Below, in pieces: positions 51,809 through 60,591 of a stretch of DNA of 64,000 nucleotides; the stretch's first letter is position 1; each line of letters opens with the position of its first letter. The position numbers and the translations under genes were made by a program. Under the pieces are notes generated by a model. The model ran no database searches. It saw only the letters and a list, made by a program, of their open reading frames with translations, and was not told the DNA's origin. The DNA comes from Pseudomonas sp. GM79 (GTDB taxonomy: Bacteria > Pseudomonadota > Gammaproteobacteria > Pseudomonadales > Pseudomonadaceae): NCBI RefSeq assembly GCF_000282495.1, contig NZ_AKJE01000024.1, positions 29,734 to 93,733 on the forward strand. The letters run 5' to 3'.

Positions 51809-52681
51809 ATGCGCCTGAGTACCCGTGTTGTTGCGCTCTGTGTCGGACTCCTCGTCAGCCACCACGGCGCAACGGCCGAGTTGCCACAACGTTGGGTCAG
51901 TGCCGGTGGAGCGCTGACGGAGTGGGTCATCGCGCTGGGCGGAGCGTCAAAACTGGTCGGTGTCGATACCACCAGTCAGTATCCTGACTCCCTCAAGATG
52001 CTGCCAAGAATCGGGTATCAGCGGCAACTGTCGGCGGAGGGCATCTTGAGCTTACGCCCGCAGATTTTGATCGGCACCGAAGAAATGGGGCCGCCACCGG
52101 TGCTGTCGCAGATTCGCAGTGCCGGTGTGCAAATCGAACTGTTTTCCGCTAAGCCGGATCTGATGACTTTGCAGAACAACTTGAAGCATTTGGGCTCGTT
52201 GCTCGGCGCTGAAGACTGGGCGACGCAGTTGTTCAAGAGTTATCAACAGATGCTCGATCATGAAAGGGGGCGGGTCACTCAGGCACAACTGACGCAAAAA
52301 ACGCCGGGCGTGCTGTTGTTGCTTGGTCACGCGGGCGGCAAACCGCTCATCGCCGGCAAGGACACCGCCGCTGATTGGTTGCTGCAACAGGCCGGAGGGC
52401 ACAATCTGGCCACGCATACCGGCTACAAACCCTTTTCTGTCGAGTCCCTGGTCAGTCTGGATCCTGAGGTGCTGGTGTTTGCCGATCGCGCACTGACCGG
52501 CGATGCGGCTCGTGCGGCATTGTTCAAGGAGAACCCGATCCTGTCCTCGACCCGCGCGGCCAAGGACGGGCGAGTCATGGAGCTTGATCCGACTTTGTTG
52601 GTCGGGGGATTGGGACCGCGGCTACCCCCTGCGTTGAAAAAACTGTCTGACGCCTTTTACCCCGATTCGGCCGGCCAATGA
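51809..52681 (+). CDS. hmuT: Hemin ABC transporter substrate-binding protein (HmuT/PhuT-like)
   Basis: 290 aa. Signal peptide MRLSTRVVALCVGLLVSHHGATA; the body is a class III periplasmic binding protein with QRWVSAGGALTEWVIALGG, GTEEMGPP and FADRALTGDAA. It leads hmuUV, with an overlap of 4 nt. A weak Fur-like half-site (AATTATC) lies at about 51706-51712. Heme is the best guess for the ligand, because of hmuUV, the ChaN lipoprotein and the adjacent PrrF. Confidence 0.85.
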   Translation: MRLSTRVVALCVGLLVSHHGATAELPQRWVSAGGALTEWVIALGGASKLVGVDTTSQYPDSLKMLPRIGYQRQLSAEGILSLRPQILIGTEEMGPPPVLSQIRSAGVQIELFSAKPDLMTLQNNLKHLGSLLGAEDWATQLFKSYQQMLDHERGRVTQAQLTQKTPGVLLLLGHAGGKPLIAGKDTAADWLLQQAGGHNLATHTGYKPFSVESLVSLDPEVLVFADRALTGDAARAALFKENPILSSTRAAKDGRVMELDPTLLVGGLGPRLPPALKKLSDAFYPDSAGQ

Positions 52682-53715
52682 CCATCCTGGTTAAACCCCG
52701 TGCTTTGTTCATTGGTCTGATCCTGCTGTGTGTGTTGGCCATCTGGTTGTCATTGGCGCTTGGACCGGTGAGCTTGCCGTTGTTCGACACCTTGCGTGCA
52801 GCCCTGCGGTTGGTGGGTGTACCGATCGCGCCCGACGGGCTGGAGCAGGCCGAGCTGATCCTCGGGCAGATTCGCTTGCCGCGAACCTTGTTGGGTTTGG
52901 CCGTGGGGGGTGTATTGGCACTGTCCGGCGTGGCGATGCAGGGGTTGTTTCGTAATCCTCTGGCCGATCCGGGGCTGGTCGGCGTCTCCAGCGGTGCGGC
53001 ATTGGGCGCGGCCATTGCGATCGTCGGTGGTTCTGCGTTCGGCGGTCTGCCTGAATCCTTCGGGCCTTACCTGTTATCGGTGTGCGCGTTTCTTGGCGGG
53101 CTCGGCGTGACGGCGCTGGTGTATCGGCTGGGCCGGCGCAACGGGCAGACCCATGTCGCGACCATGCTGTTGGCCGGTATTGCGTTGACCGCACTGGCCG
53201 GATCCGCCGTGGGTCTGTTCACCTATCTGGCGGATGATGCGACGCTGCGCACCCTGACGTTCTGGAACCTGGGCAGCCTTAACGGCGCCAGCTATTCGCG
53301 ACTTTGGCCGTTGCTACTGGTGAGCACCGGCGTGGCGCTGTGGCTGCCGCGCCGGGCCAAAGCCTTGAATGCGTTGCTTTTGGGGGAGTCGGAGGCCGGT
53401 CACCTGGGCATCGATGTCGAAGGGCTCAAGCGCGAGTTGGTGTTCTGCACGGCGCTGGGTGTCGGTGCGGCGGTCGCGGCAGCGGGGATGATCGGGTTTG
53501 TCGGTCTGGTGGTGCCGCATCTGGTGCGTCTGTTGGCCGGTCCCGATCATCGAGTGCTGCTGCCGGCTTCAGTGCTGGCGGGTGCCAGTCTGTTGTTGTT
53601 TGCCGATCTGGTGGCGCGGCTGGCCCTGGCACCGGCCGAATTGCCTATCGGGATCGTCACGGCCTTCATCGGCGCACCGTTCTTTCTGTATCTACTGCTC
53701 AGAGGGCGTGCCTGA
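52678..53715 (+). CDS. hmuU: Hemin ABC transporter permease (HmuU/PhuU-like)
   Basis: 345 aa FecCD-family permease with about 10 membrane segments; [18 protein letters not shown] and [14 protein letters not shown] match the family signatures. Overlaps hmuT by 4 nt and hmuV by 1 nt, so the three are translated together. Confidence 0.9.
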   Translation: MTILVKPRALFIGLILLCVLAIWLSLALGPVSLPLFDTLRAALRLVGVPIAPDGLEQAELILGQIRLPRTLLGLAVGGVLALSGVAMQGLFRNPLADPGLVGVSSGAALGAAIAIVGGSAFGGLPESFGPYLLSVCAFLGGLGVTALVYRLGRRNGQTHVATMLLAGIALTALAGSAVGLFTYLADDATLRTLTFWNLGSLNGASYSRLWPLLLVSTGVALWLPRRAKALNALLLGESEAGHLGIDVEGLKRELVFCTALGVGAAVAAAGMIGFVGLVVPHLVRLLAGPDHRVLLPASVLAGASLLLFADLVARLALAPAELPIGIVTAFIGAPFFLYLLLRGRA

Positions 53716-54482
53716 TGTTGCGAGCGCAGAACCTGCAAATCCGGCGCGGTCGAAAGATTGTTCTCACGGACATTACCCTTGAGCTTAAACCGGGCGAAGT
53801 CCTCGGCGTGCTGGGCCCCAACGGTGCCGGTAAAAGCACATTGCTCGGCGCCCTCTGCGGCGAATTGCAGGCGGACCACGGCAGTGTCTGGCTCGATGAG
53901 CGCGAGCTGAATAATTGGGCCGGGGCGCAGCGAGCCCAGCGCTTGGCGGTGTTGCCGCAGGTGTCGACCCTGGACTTTGCCTTTCGCGTCGAAGAAGTGG
54001 TCGGCATGGGGCGTTTGCCTTATCAAAGCGGCCGGGTCAGGGATGACGAAATCGTCGCCGCCGCGCTGCACGCGGCCGATGCGCGGCACCTGAGTGGACG
54101 CAGTTATCTGGCGCTGTCTGGCGGTGAACGTCAGCGGGTTCACCTGGCGCGGGTGCTGGCGCAGCTGTGGCCGGGGGAGGCGGGGCAAACGTTGTTGCTC
54201 GACGAACCGACGTCGATGCTCGACCCGCTGCACCAACACACCACTCTGCAAGCGGTGCGCGAATTCGCCGACCGTGGCGCTGCGGTGCTGGTGATCCTGC
54301 ATGATCTGAATCTGGCGGCACGCTATTGTGATCGACTATTACTGCTCGAAGGTGGGCGTCCCGTGGCGCTGGATACACCGGAGCAGGTGCTGCGCCCGGA
54401 ACCGCTCAAGGCCGTGTTCGGGCTGGAAGTACTGGTGCAACCGCACCCGGAGCGTGGGCATCCGCTGATCATCGCCCGCTGA
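53715..54482 (+). CDS. hmuV: Hemin ABC transporter ATP-binding protein (HmuV/PhuV-like)
   Basis: 255 aa from the ATG that overlaps the hmuU stop (TGATG). Walker [13 protein letters not shown] signature LSGGERQRV, Walker [13 protein letters not shown]. The frame is open far upstream inside hmuU, but that is a shadow. ChaN lipoprotein follows after 21 nt. Confidence 0.92.
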   Translation: MLRAQNLQIRRGRKIVLTDITLELKPGEVLGVLGPNGAGKSTLLGALCGELQADHGSVWLDERELNNWAGAQRAQRLAVLPQVSTLDFAFRVEEVVGMGRLPYQSGRVRDDEIVAAALHAADARHLSGRSYLALSGGERQRVHLARVLAQLWPGEAGQTLLLDEPTSMLDPLHQHTTLQAVREFADRGAAVLVILHDLNLAARYCDRLLLLEGGRPVALDTPEQVLRPEPLKAVFGLEVLVQPHPERGHPLIIAR

Positions 54483-54503
54483 GCATTTCATCGAGGTGAG
54501 AAC

Positions 54504-55370
54504 ATGCGTGTGATGGTGATACTGGCTGTGCTGTTACTGAGTGCCTGTCAGCATGTGCCGGTGGTATCGCCACCCGTCAGCGGCGAGATCCGGGACCTGC
54601 GTAGCGGGCAAACACTGACCGCGCAGGAACTGCTTGCACGGTTGGCCAAGCCTTCGCGGTTGATCGTCGGCGAGCAGCATGACAATCGTGATCACCATCA
54701 ACTGCAATTGTGGTTATTACAGACGCTGAATGAGCAGCGACCCCAAGGCAGTCTACTGCTGGAAATGCTCACGCCGGATCAACAAGGGCGCGTCGATCAC
54801 GTTAAGCGCTCTTCACCGCTACCCGCTGACTTGCCCAATGCGTTGGTCTGGCAACCGGGTTGGGACTGGAATCTGTATGGGTCGATCGTTGGTTTTGCCC
54901 TGACTCAACCGTACCCGTTGCTGGCGGCCAATCTGGATACGCTTGAAGTCCGTAATGTCTATGCCAAACCCCCGGCATTGAGCGGTTCGCTCTCTAACGC
55001 GCCGGTGGTCAAGGATGAGTTGCTGGCACAAATCAGCGATTCCCACTGCGGCTTGCTGCCCACATCGCAAATGTCCGCGATGCTTGCCGTCCAGCAGCAA
55101 CGTGACCGGCGGATGGCCGGGCGATTACTGGCCGCACCGACGCCTTCTCTGTTGTTTGCTGGCGCGTACCACGCACGCAAGGATGTCGGGGTGCCGATCC
55201 ATGTTCAGGACTTGGGTGAGTCTGAAGCGCCGATGGTATTGATGCTGGCGGAGCGGGGCGCAGAGGTCACGCCGGCCATGGCCGATTACGTTTGGTATAC
55301 GCCCGCCACGCCACCGCAGGATTACTGCGCGCAAATGCGTAAACAGTTCGGCAAGCAGTCAGGGCAGTAA
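54504..55370 (+). CDS. ChaN-family (PhuW-like) heme-binding lipoprotein
   Basis: 288 aa. Lipoprotein signal MRVMVILAVLLLSACQ with lipidated Cys15. ChaN-type fold with the motif LIVGEQHDNRDHHQLQLWLL and the paired GAYHARKDVGVP segment. The equivalent P. aeruginosa gene, phuW, ends the phu operon. It is predicted to help heme binding at the outer membrane; the exact function is not known. Confidence 0.85.
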   Translation: MRVMVILAVLLLSACQHVPVVSPPVSGEIRDLRSGQTLTAQELLARLAKPSRLIVGEQHDNRDHHQLQLWLLQTLNEQRPQGSLLLEMLTPDQQGRVDHVKRSSPLPADLPNALVWQPGWDWNLYGSIVGFALTQPYPLLAANLDTLEVRNVYAKPPALSGSLSNAPVVKDELLAQISDSHCGLLPTSQMSAMLAVQQQRDRRMAGRLLAAPTPSLLFAGAYHARKDVGVPIHVQDLGESEAPMVLMLAERGAEVTPAMADYVWYTPATPPQDYCAQMRKQFGKQSGQ

Positions 55371-55393
55371 AACCTGGCGAGTTTTCCACAGGC

Positions 55394-55507
55394 AAAAAAA
55401 GACCCGGCAAGAGCCGGGTCAAATAACCGTGATTAGCCTGATGAGGAGATAATCTGAGAGTCCGAACCAAGGGCTTTTCAGAATATCGACCAGTCTCGCG
55501 ACCAGTT
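55394..55507 (-). ncRNA. prrF: PrrF-family iron-responsive sRNA (single copy)
   Basis: About 114 nt on the minus strand, close to the 116 nt of P. aeruginosa PrrF1. It begins AACTGGTCGCGAGA, contains the conserved core ATTATCTCCTCATCAGG-CTAATCACGG, and ends with the hairpin GACCCGGC/GCCGGGTC and T7. It lies next to the heme-uptake genes, the same neighbourhood as in P. aeruginosa. It represses iron-using proteins when iron is low. Identification is from memory of the core sequence. Confidence 0.85.
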
Positions 55508-55508
55508 G

Positions 55509-55541
55509 TGATAATCATAGCGATTCTCATTACCAAGTCAA
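55509..55541 (-). promoter_or_regulatory. prrF promoter with Fur box
   Basis: On the minus strand TTGACT (55541-55536) and TATGAT (55519-55514) are 16 nt apart. A Fur box (AATGAGAATCGCTATGATTA, 55531-55512) covers the spacer and -10, so iron-loaded Fur would block transcription. Confidence 0.8.
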
Positions 55542-55638
55542 CCGCTGATTTTCAATTTCTGTGGATCTCACCAGTTCCCTTGGTGAAGGCCTTGTAATCA
55601 TTGCTCTTCAGGCTGTGTGCGTAAGCGTAATTACCCGT

Positions 55639-55911
55639 TCAAATCTTGTGGCGTGACGAGATAGCGTCCAGCTGTTTGTTCAGGGCTTCCTTGCGTTCGG
55701 CGGGAATGTCGTTCCAGTGAACATCCATCAGTGCGCCTTCGATCGCATACAACAACACCTTGGAAGCCCGAAAACCGCGCGTGCGCACGGCCCGATAAGC
55801 ATCCACAGCTCCCAGCCGACGCAAGTCCGATGCACTGTGGATGCCCACGGCATGCAGCCATTGCGCCGACGTCTTGCCAAGATTCTTCAGGTGTTGCAGT
55901 TCATCATTCAT
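55639..55911 (-). CDS. TfoX/Sxy C-terminal domain protein
   Basis: 90 aa from ATG 55911 (MNDELQHLKN), with AGGAGG correctly spaced. It matches the helix-hairpin C-terminal domain of TfoX/Sxy competence regulators (LKNLGKTSAQWLHAVGI, LRRLGAVDAYRAVR) but lacks the N-terminal domain, as is usual for the short form in Pseudomonas. Function unknown. Confidence 0.85.
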   Translation of the reverse strand: MNDELQHLKNLGKTSAQWLHAVGIHSASDLRRLGAVDAYRAVRTRGFRASKVLLYAIEGALMDVHWNDIPAERKEALNKQLDAISSRHKI

Positions 55912-56088
55912 CAAGCCTCCTTGCGACAGCCGAACGGTGCGTGGGCGAGCCTCTCAGCAGTGTAGCCATCAGTAGGAAAAGCGTGATTGTTTGGTCGGTT
56001 TCGACGCAAAAGCTTCTAAGACGCGGGCTCTAGAAGTGGCGGGAAAAGGCTGCGAGTACGGTCGGAAGGTGTGAGTTTCGGGGGGGGG

Positions 56089-56130
56089 TAAAAAAGTACA
56101 AGTCCAGCGCAAGGCAGGGGCGCCGGACTT
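56089..56130 (-). terminator. Probable terminator of the pentapeptide-repeat gene
   Basis: On the minus strand AAGTCCGGCGC and GCGCTGGACTT form a long stem with a 9 nt loop, followed by GTACTTTTTT. Confidence 0.65.
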
Positions 56131-56145
56131 GGTAGAGCCTCTCTT

Positions 56146-56490
56146 TTAGCGAGTGCGATAACGCAGTCGCGTACCGAAATTCATCGACATCAGAATCTCA
56201 TCGGCGCTCAGCTCTGGCGGGAAGTAGGCGCCGGAGATCTGTGCGTGGGCCAGGCTCGCGCCTTCCAGGGAAGCGTTGCGAAAGTCGATGCCGCGCAAGT
56301 CGGCAGAGCGGAAATAGGCATCGGTGAAGTCGACGCCGTCGGCGTTCAGTTCACGCAGATCGAGACCACGGAAGTCGCCGCCGACCATGTCGATAGGTCC
56401 ATCTTTCGGACGTTCGTTGTTAAAGCCTGTGATGTCGTCTTTGTGCAGCAAGGCATAAAGCGGGGTGTCGAGAAGTTTCGGCTGGCTCAT
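56146..56490 (-). CDS. Pentapeptide-repeat protein
   Basis: 114 aa. From about residue 39 to 90 pentapeptide units of the A(D/N)LxX kind repeat (GDFRG, LDLRE, LNADG, VDFTD, ADLRG, IDFRN, ASLEG, ASLAH), forming a short right-handed beta-helix. Such proteins sometimes bind or mimic DNA, e.g. at gyrase, but this small one has no known role. No signal peptide. Confidence 0.88.
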   Translation of the reverse strand: MSQPKLLDTPLYALLHKDDITGFNNERPKDGPIDMVGGDFRGLDLRELNADGVDFTDAYFRSADLRGIDFRNASLEGASLAHAQISGAYFPPELSADEILMSMNFGTRLRYRTR

Positions 56491-56581
56491 GTCACATCAC
56501 CTGATGGTTTTATGACGCCAGTATAGTGCCACTATTTGATGGCCGTGAAGCCGGTGAAGGCTTCACGGTTGAAATAGTTTC

Positions 56582-58138
56582 TTACAGGCCTGGCAGACGT
56601 TGGCGGATCTGCGCGACGACGGTATCGAGCGTGCCACTTTCATTGGTCTGGACGCGTTTGCTGCAGAGAATTTCTGCCGGCGTCAGGGTCTCGCGGCTGG
56701 CTTGCTGGGCGGCGATAACGGCCAGGTTGGCGTCGGACGGATCCTTACTGTCTGCCTGACGTTGCTTCAGCCAGCTCTCGATCACCGCTTGCGGTGCGTC
56801 GCAATCGAGGATCAGGAACGGCGCACCCGTGGCTTCGGCGATTTTTGCCGCGCCGTCGCGTTGGTCGCGCTTGAGGTAGGTGGCATCGACCACCACCGGG
56901 AAGCCAGCATGCAAAATCACACCGGCGATTTCATGCAGACGGCTGTAAGTAGCGGCGCTGGCGTCGGCGCTATAAATACCGGCCTGCAGGTCGTTCGGTA
57001 CGGCTTGCTCGCCGAACATACGCTTGCGCTCGACATCGGAACGCAAGCGGATGGCACCCAGCGCTTCCACCAGGCGCATGGCCACGTGACTCTTGCCGAC
57101 GGCGGAAACGCCGTGGGTGATCGTCAGGAAGCGCGAAGGAATGGTGCTGTAGCTTTCCGCCAGGTTGGCGTAGTTGCGGTACTGACGCAGCGTGGTAGCG
57201 CGCTGCACCGGATCGGCCTCGGCCGGCATGCTGAACAGGCTGACCTTGGCGCGAACCAGTGCGCGGTAGGCTTTATAGAAGTTCAGCAGCTCCAGGCCCT
57301 GATAGTCGCCAGTCAGTTCCAGGTATTGGCTGATGAAACGGCGCGCCAGGCTTTTCAGGCCGCGGTCTTCCAGGTCCATGGCCAGGAAGCCGGTGTCGGC
57401 GTAAACGTCGGTGAAGCGGAACGGTTCGTTGAATTCGATGCAGTCGAAGATCACCACGTTGCCGTCGATCACGGTGGCGTTGCCCAAATGAATGTCACCG
57501 TGGCATTCACGAATGAAACCGTCGGCCTTACGCTGGGCGAATAGTGGCTTGAGGCGTTCGAAGCTGCTTTCGGCCCAGGCTTGCAGCGCCTCGAGTTGCA
57601 GCAGATCGGCCTTGTCGCTGAGGAACGGGCGGATCTGTTCGAAGTTCTGCCGCACCGGCGCCATCACGCTGTCCGGCGTGCCGGCTTCGTGTTCGGCAGG
57701 CACTTTTGGCGCGCTGAGGTGGAATTGAGCGATCTGCGCCGCCATCTCGTCGATGTGCGTGGTGGTCAATTCGCCGTTGGCTTGCAAGGTGCTGAGCAAT
57801 TGGCTTTGTGGGAACTGACGCATTTTCAGGGCGTAATCGACTACCGGACCTTCACCGCCCAGTTGTGGTGCCTCGGCGCTGCCAGTGATCGGCAACACTT
57901 CCAGATACAAGTCATGGGTCAGGCGCTGGTTCAGGCGCAGCTCTTCAGCGCAGAAATGCTTGCGAGCCTCAAGGCTGGTGAAATCGAGGAAGCCGAAATT
58001 CACTGGCTTCTTCACTTTATAAGCGTAGGGGCCGGTGAGCAGCACCCACGAAATATGGGTTTCGATGACCTGAAACCCTTCTACGGGATGCGGGTAGAGG
58101 GCCGGGTTTTGCAGGGCAGCGATCAGGGACTGGCTCAC
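56582..58138 (-). CDS. Two-domain APH-like/AAA_33 kinase
   Basis: 518 aa from a GTG at 58138 (VSQSLIAALQNP) with GAAGGATC upstream; the open frame to 58309 overlaps mrcB and is not coding. Residues 1-330 resemble an aminoglycoside-phosphotransferase fold (ECHGDIHLGNATVIDG, FDCIEFNEPFRF); residues 340-518 are a P-loop kinase with THGVSAVGKSHVAMRL (Walker A with Ala-Val). The combination is widely conserved but uncharacterised. Substrates are unknown. Confidence 0.88.
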   Translation of the reverse strand: MSQSLIAALQNPALYPHPVEGFQVIETHISWVLLTGPYAYKVKKPVNFGFLDFTSLEARKHFCAEELRLNQRLTHDLYLEVLPITGSAEAPQLGGEGPVVDYALKMRQFPQSQLLSTLQANGELTTTHIDEMAAQIAQFHLSAPKVPAEHEAGTPDSVMAPVRQNFEQIRPFLSDKADLLQLEALQAWAESSFERLKPLFAQRKADGFIRECHGDIHLGNATVIDGNVVIFDCIEFNEPFRFTDVYADTGFLAMDLEDRGLKSLARRFISQYLELTGDYQGLELLNFYKAYRALVRAKVSLFSMPAEADPVQRATTLRQYRNYANLAESYSTIPSRFLTITHGVSAVGKSHVAMRLVEALGAIRLRSDVERKRMFGEQAVPNDLQAGIYSADASAATYSRLHEIAGVILHAGFPVVVDATYLKRDQRDGAAKIAEATGAPFLILDCDAPQAVIESWLKQRQADSKDPSDANLAVIAAQQASRETLTPAEILCSKRVQTNESGTLDTVVAQIRQRLPGL

Positions 58139-58256
58139 AGGCGATCCTTCAGAGTCTGGGAAAAATTCAAGGCCGCCATTATGGCCGCAAGTCTGCCCGA
58201 CGCAAACCTCAGCGGGCTTCTGTTGAGGATGAATAAAGTGCGTATAATCCGCCGCC

Positions 58257-60575
58257 ATGACTCGTACTCGATCCCCCCGCACCCCCAAAAAACCACCTTC
58301 CAAGGGCATGCGCCCCTGGCTGGGCTGGGCCCTTAAACTCAGCCTGGTCGGCCTTGTGGTGCTTGCCGGGTTCGCGGTTTACCTCGACGCTGTGGTCCAG
58401 GAGAAGTTCTCCGGCAAGCGCTGGACCATCCCGGCCAAGGTGTACGCGCGCCCGCTTGAGCTGTTCACTGGCCAAAAGCTGAGCAAGGAAGACTTCCTCA
58501 CCGAACTCGATGCCTTGGGCTACCGACGCGAAGCCGTCAGCAACGGCCCTGGCGCGGCGGCGGTCAATGGCAATACCATCGACCTGAATACCCGAGGCTT
58601 CCAGTTCTATGAAGGCATGGAGACAGCTCAGCCTGTGCGCGTGCGCTTCTCCGGCGATTACGTGGCCGAGCTCTCGGCGACCAACGGTTCGAAGCTCTCT
58701 GTGGTGCGACTGGAGCCGCTGCTGATTGGCGGGATTTACCCGAAAAACCTTGAAGACCGCATCCTGATCAAAATCGATCAGGTTCCGCCGTATCTGCTCG
58801 AAACCCTGATTGCCGTAGAAGACCGGGATTTCTACAGTCACTGGGGCGTGTCGCCGAAGTCGATTGTCCGAGCGATATACGTCAACACCTCGGGCGGCAA
58901 AATGACCCAGGGCGGCAGTACGCTAACGCAACAGTTGGTCAAGAACTTCTACCTCACCAGCGAACGCAGCCTGACCCGTAAGCTCACCGAAGCCATGATG
59001 GCGTTGTTGCTTGAGCTGCATTACGACAAGCGCGAAATTCTTGAGGCTTACCTCAATGAAGTGTTCGTTGGCCAGGATGGTCAGCGCGCGGTGCACGGTT
59101 TCGGTCTGGCCAGTCAGTTCTTCTTCGGACAGCCATTGTCTGAGCTGAAACTGCATCAAGTTGCTTTGTTGGTGGGCATGGTCAAGGGACCGTCCTATTA
59201 CAACCCGCGTCGCAACCCTGAGCGGGCGCTGGAGCGGCGCAATCTGGTGCTCGATGTTCTGGGGGAACAAGGCGTTGCCACCGCCGAACAGGTTGAGGCT
59301 GCGAAGAAAATGCCACTGGGTGTGACCACTCGCGGCAAGTTGGCTGACAGCTCGTTCCCGGGCTTCCTCGACCTGGTTAAACGTCAGTTGCGCGAAGACT
59401 ACCGCGACGAAGACTTGACCGAAGAAGGGTTGCGGATTTTCACCAGTTTCGACCCGATCCTGCAGATGAAAGCCGAAGCCTCGGTCAACGACACGTTCAA
59501 GCGTCTGGCCGGGCGCAAGGGTTCCGATGAGGTTGAGGCGGCCATGGTCGTGACCAACCCGGAAACCGGAGAAGTCCAGGCGATGATCGGCAGCCGTCAG
59601 GCGGGTTTTGCCGGTTTCAACCGGGCGCTGGACGCAGTGCGACCGATCGGCTCGTTGATCAAACCGGCGGTTTATCTGACAGCCCTCGAGAAGCCGAGCC
59701 AGTACACACTGACCAGTTGGCTGTCGGACGAATCCTTTTCGGTCAAAGGTGCGGACGGTCAGGTCTGGAAACCGCAGAACTATGATCGCCGTTCCCACGG
59801 TACGGTGTTCCTTTATCAAGGGCTGGCGCATTCCTACAACCTGTCGACCGCACGTCTCGGCTTGGCGGTGGGCGTACCGAATGTCTTGAAGACCCTGGCA
59901 CGTCTGGGGGTGAGTCGCGAGTTCCCGGCGTTCCCGTCGATGTTGCTGGGGGCCGGTGGCTTGACCCCGATCGAAGTGGCGACCATGTACCAGACACTGG
60001 CCAACGGCGGATTCAATACGCCGATGCGCGGGATTCGCAGCGTGCTGACTGCCGAGGGCGAGCCGCTCAAGCGTTATCCATTCCAGATTCAGCAGCAGTT
60101 CGATCCGGCGTCCATTTACCTGGTTCAGAGCGCCATGCAACGGGTCATGCGTGAAGGTACGGGCAGTTCGGTTTACAACGTGTTACCAAAAACCCTGACC
60201 CTGGCCGGCAAAACCGGTACCAGTAACGATTCGCGGGACAGCTGGTTCGCCGGTTTCAGTCAGGATCTGCTGGCGGTGGTCTGGCTGGGGCGCGATGATA
60301 ACGGCAAGACGCCGTTCACCGGTGCCACCGGTGCGCTGCAGGTCTGGACCAGTTTCATGCGCAAAGCCGATCCGCTGCCGCTGGACATGCCGCAGCCGGA
60401 CAACATTGTTCAGGCCTGGGTCGATTCGCGCACCGGACAAGGTTCTGAAGGCAGCTGCCCAGGCGCAGTGCAGATGCCGTATATTCGCGGCAGCGAACCG
60501 CCTCCCGGTCCCGCTTGCGGTGGTGAAAACCCTGCTGAATCGGTGATGGATTGGGTCAAGGGCTGGATGAATTAA
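58257..60575 (+). CDS. mrcB: Penicillin-binding protein 1B (bifunctional transglycosylase/transpeptidase)
   Basis: 772 aa. Short cytoplasmic tail rich in Lys/Arg/Pro, one membrane segment (about 22-43), UB2H-like domain, GT51 glycosyltransferase (VEDRDFYSHWGVSPKSIVRAI) and transpeptidase with SLIK (active Ser), SYN and KTGTSN. TATAAT at 58243-58248 ends only 8 nt before the ATG and no ribosome site is present, so the start may be leaderless. Next gene lpoP encodes its activator. Confidence 0.95.
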   Translation: MTRTRSPRTPKKPPSKGMRPWLGWALKLSLVGLVVLAGFAVYLDAVVQEKFSGKRWTIPAKVYARPLELFTGQKLSKEDFLTELDALGYRREAVSNGPGAAAVNGNTIDLNTRGFQFYEGMETAQPVRVRFSGDYVAELSATNGSKLSVVRLEPLLIGGIYPKNLEDRILIKIDQVPPYLLETLIAVEDRDFYSHWGVSPKSIVRAIYVNTSGGKMTQGGSTLTQQLVKNFYLTSERSLTRKLTEAMMALLLELHYDKREILEAYLNEVFVGQDGQRAVHGFGLASQFFFGQPLSELKLHQVALLVGMVKGPSYYNPRRNPERALERRNLVLDVLGEQGVATAEQVEAAKKMPLGVTTRGKLADSSFPGFLDLVKRQLREDYRDEDLTEEGLRIFTSFDPILQMKAEASVNDTFKRLAGRKGSDEVEAAMVVTNPETGEVQAMIGSRQAGFAGFNRALDAVRPIGSLIKPAVYLTALEKPSQYTLTSWLSDESFSVKGADGQVWKPQNYDRRSHGTVFLYQGLAHSYNLSTARLGLAVGVPNVLKTLARLGVSREFPAFPSMLLGAGGLTPIEVATMYQTLANGGFNTPMRGIRSVLTAEGEPLKRYPFQIQQQFDPASIYLVQSAMQRVMREGTGSSVYNVLPKTLTLAGKTGTSNDSRDSWFAGFSQDLLAVVWLGRDDNGKTPFTGATGALQVWTSFMRKADPLPLDMPQPDNIVQAWVDSRTGQGSEGSCPGAVQMPYIRGSEPPPGPACGGENPAESVMDWVKGWMN

Positions 60576-60591
60576 GCAAAGAGGGTTTCAA

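Noticed and set aside
53304..53714. N-terminal extension of hmuV within hmuU
   Set aside because: The ABC domain begins at 53715 with a TGATG junction; the extension is a shadow of hmuU.
56080..56088. Run of nine G as a phase-variable tract
   Set aside because: It is in a non-coding gap after two genes and not near a promoter; it may be a chance or sequencing effect.
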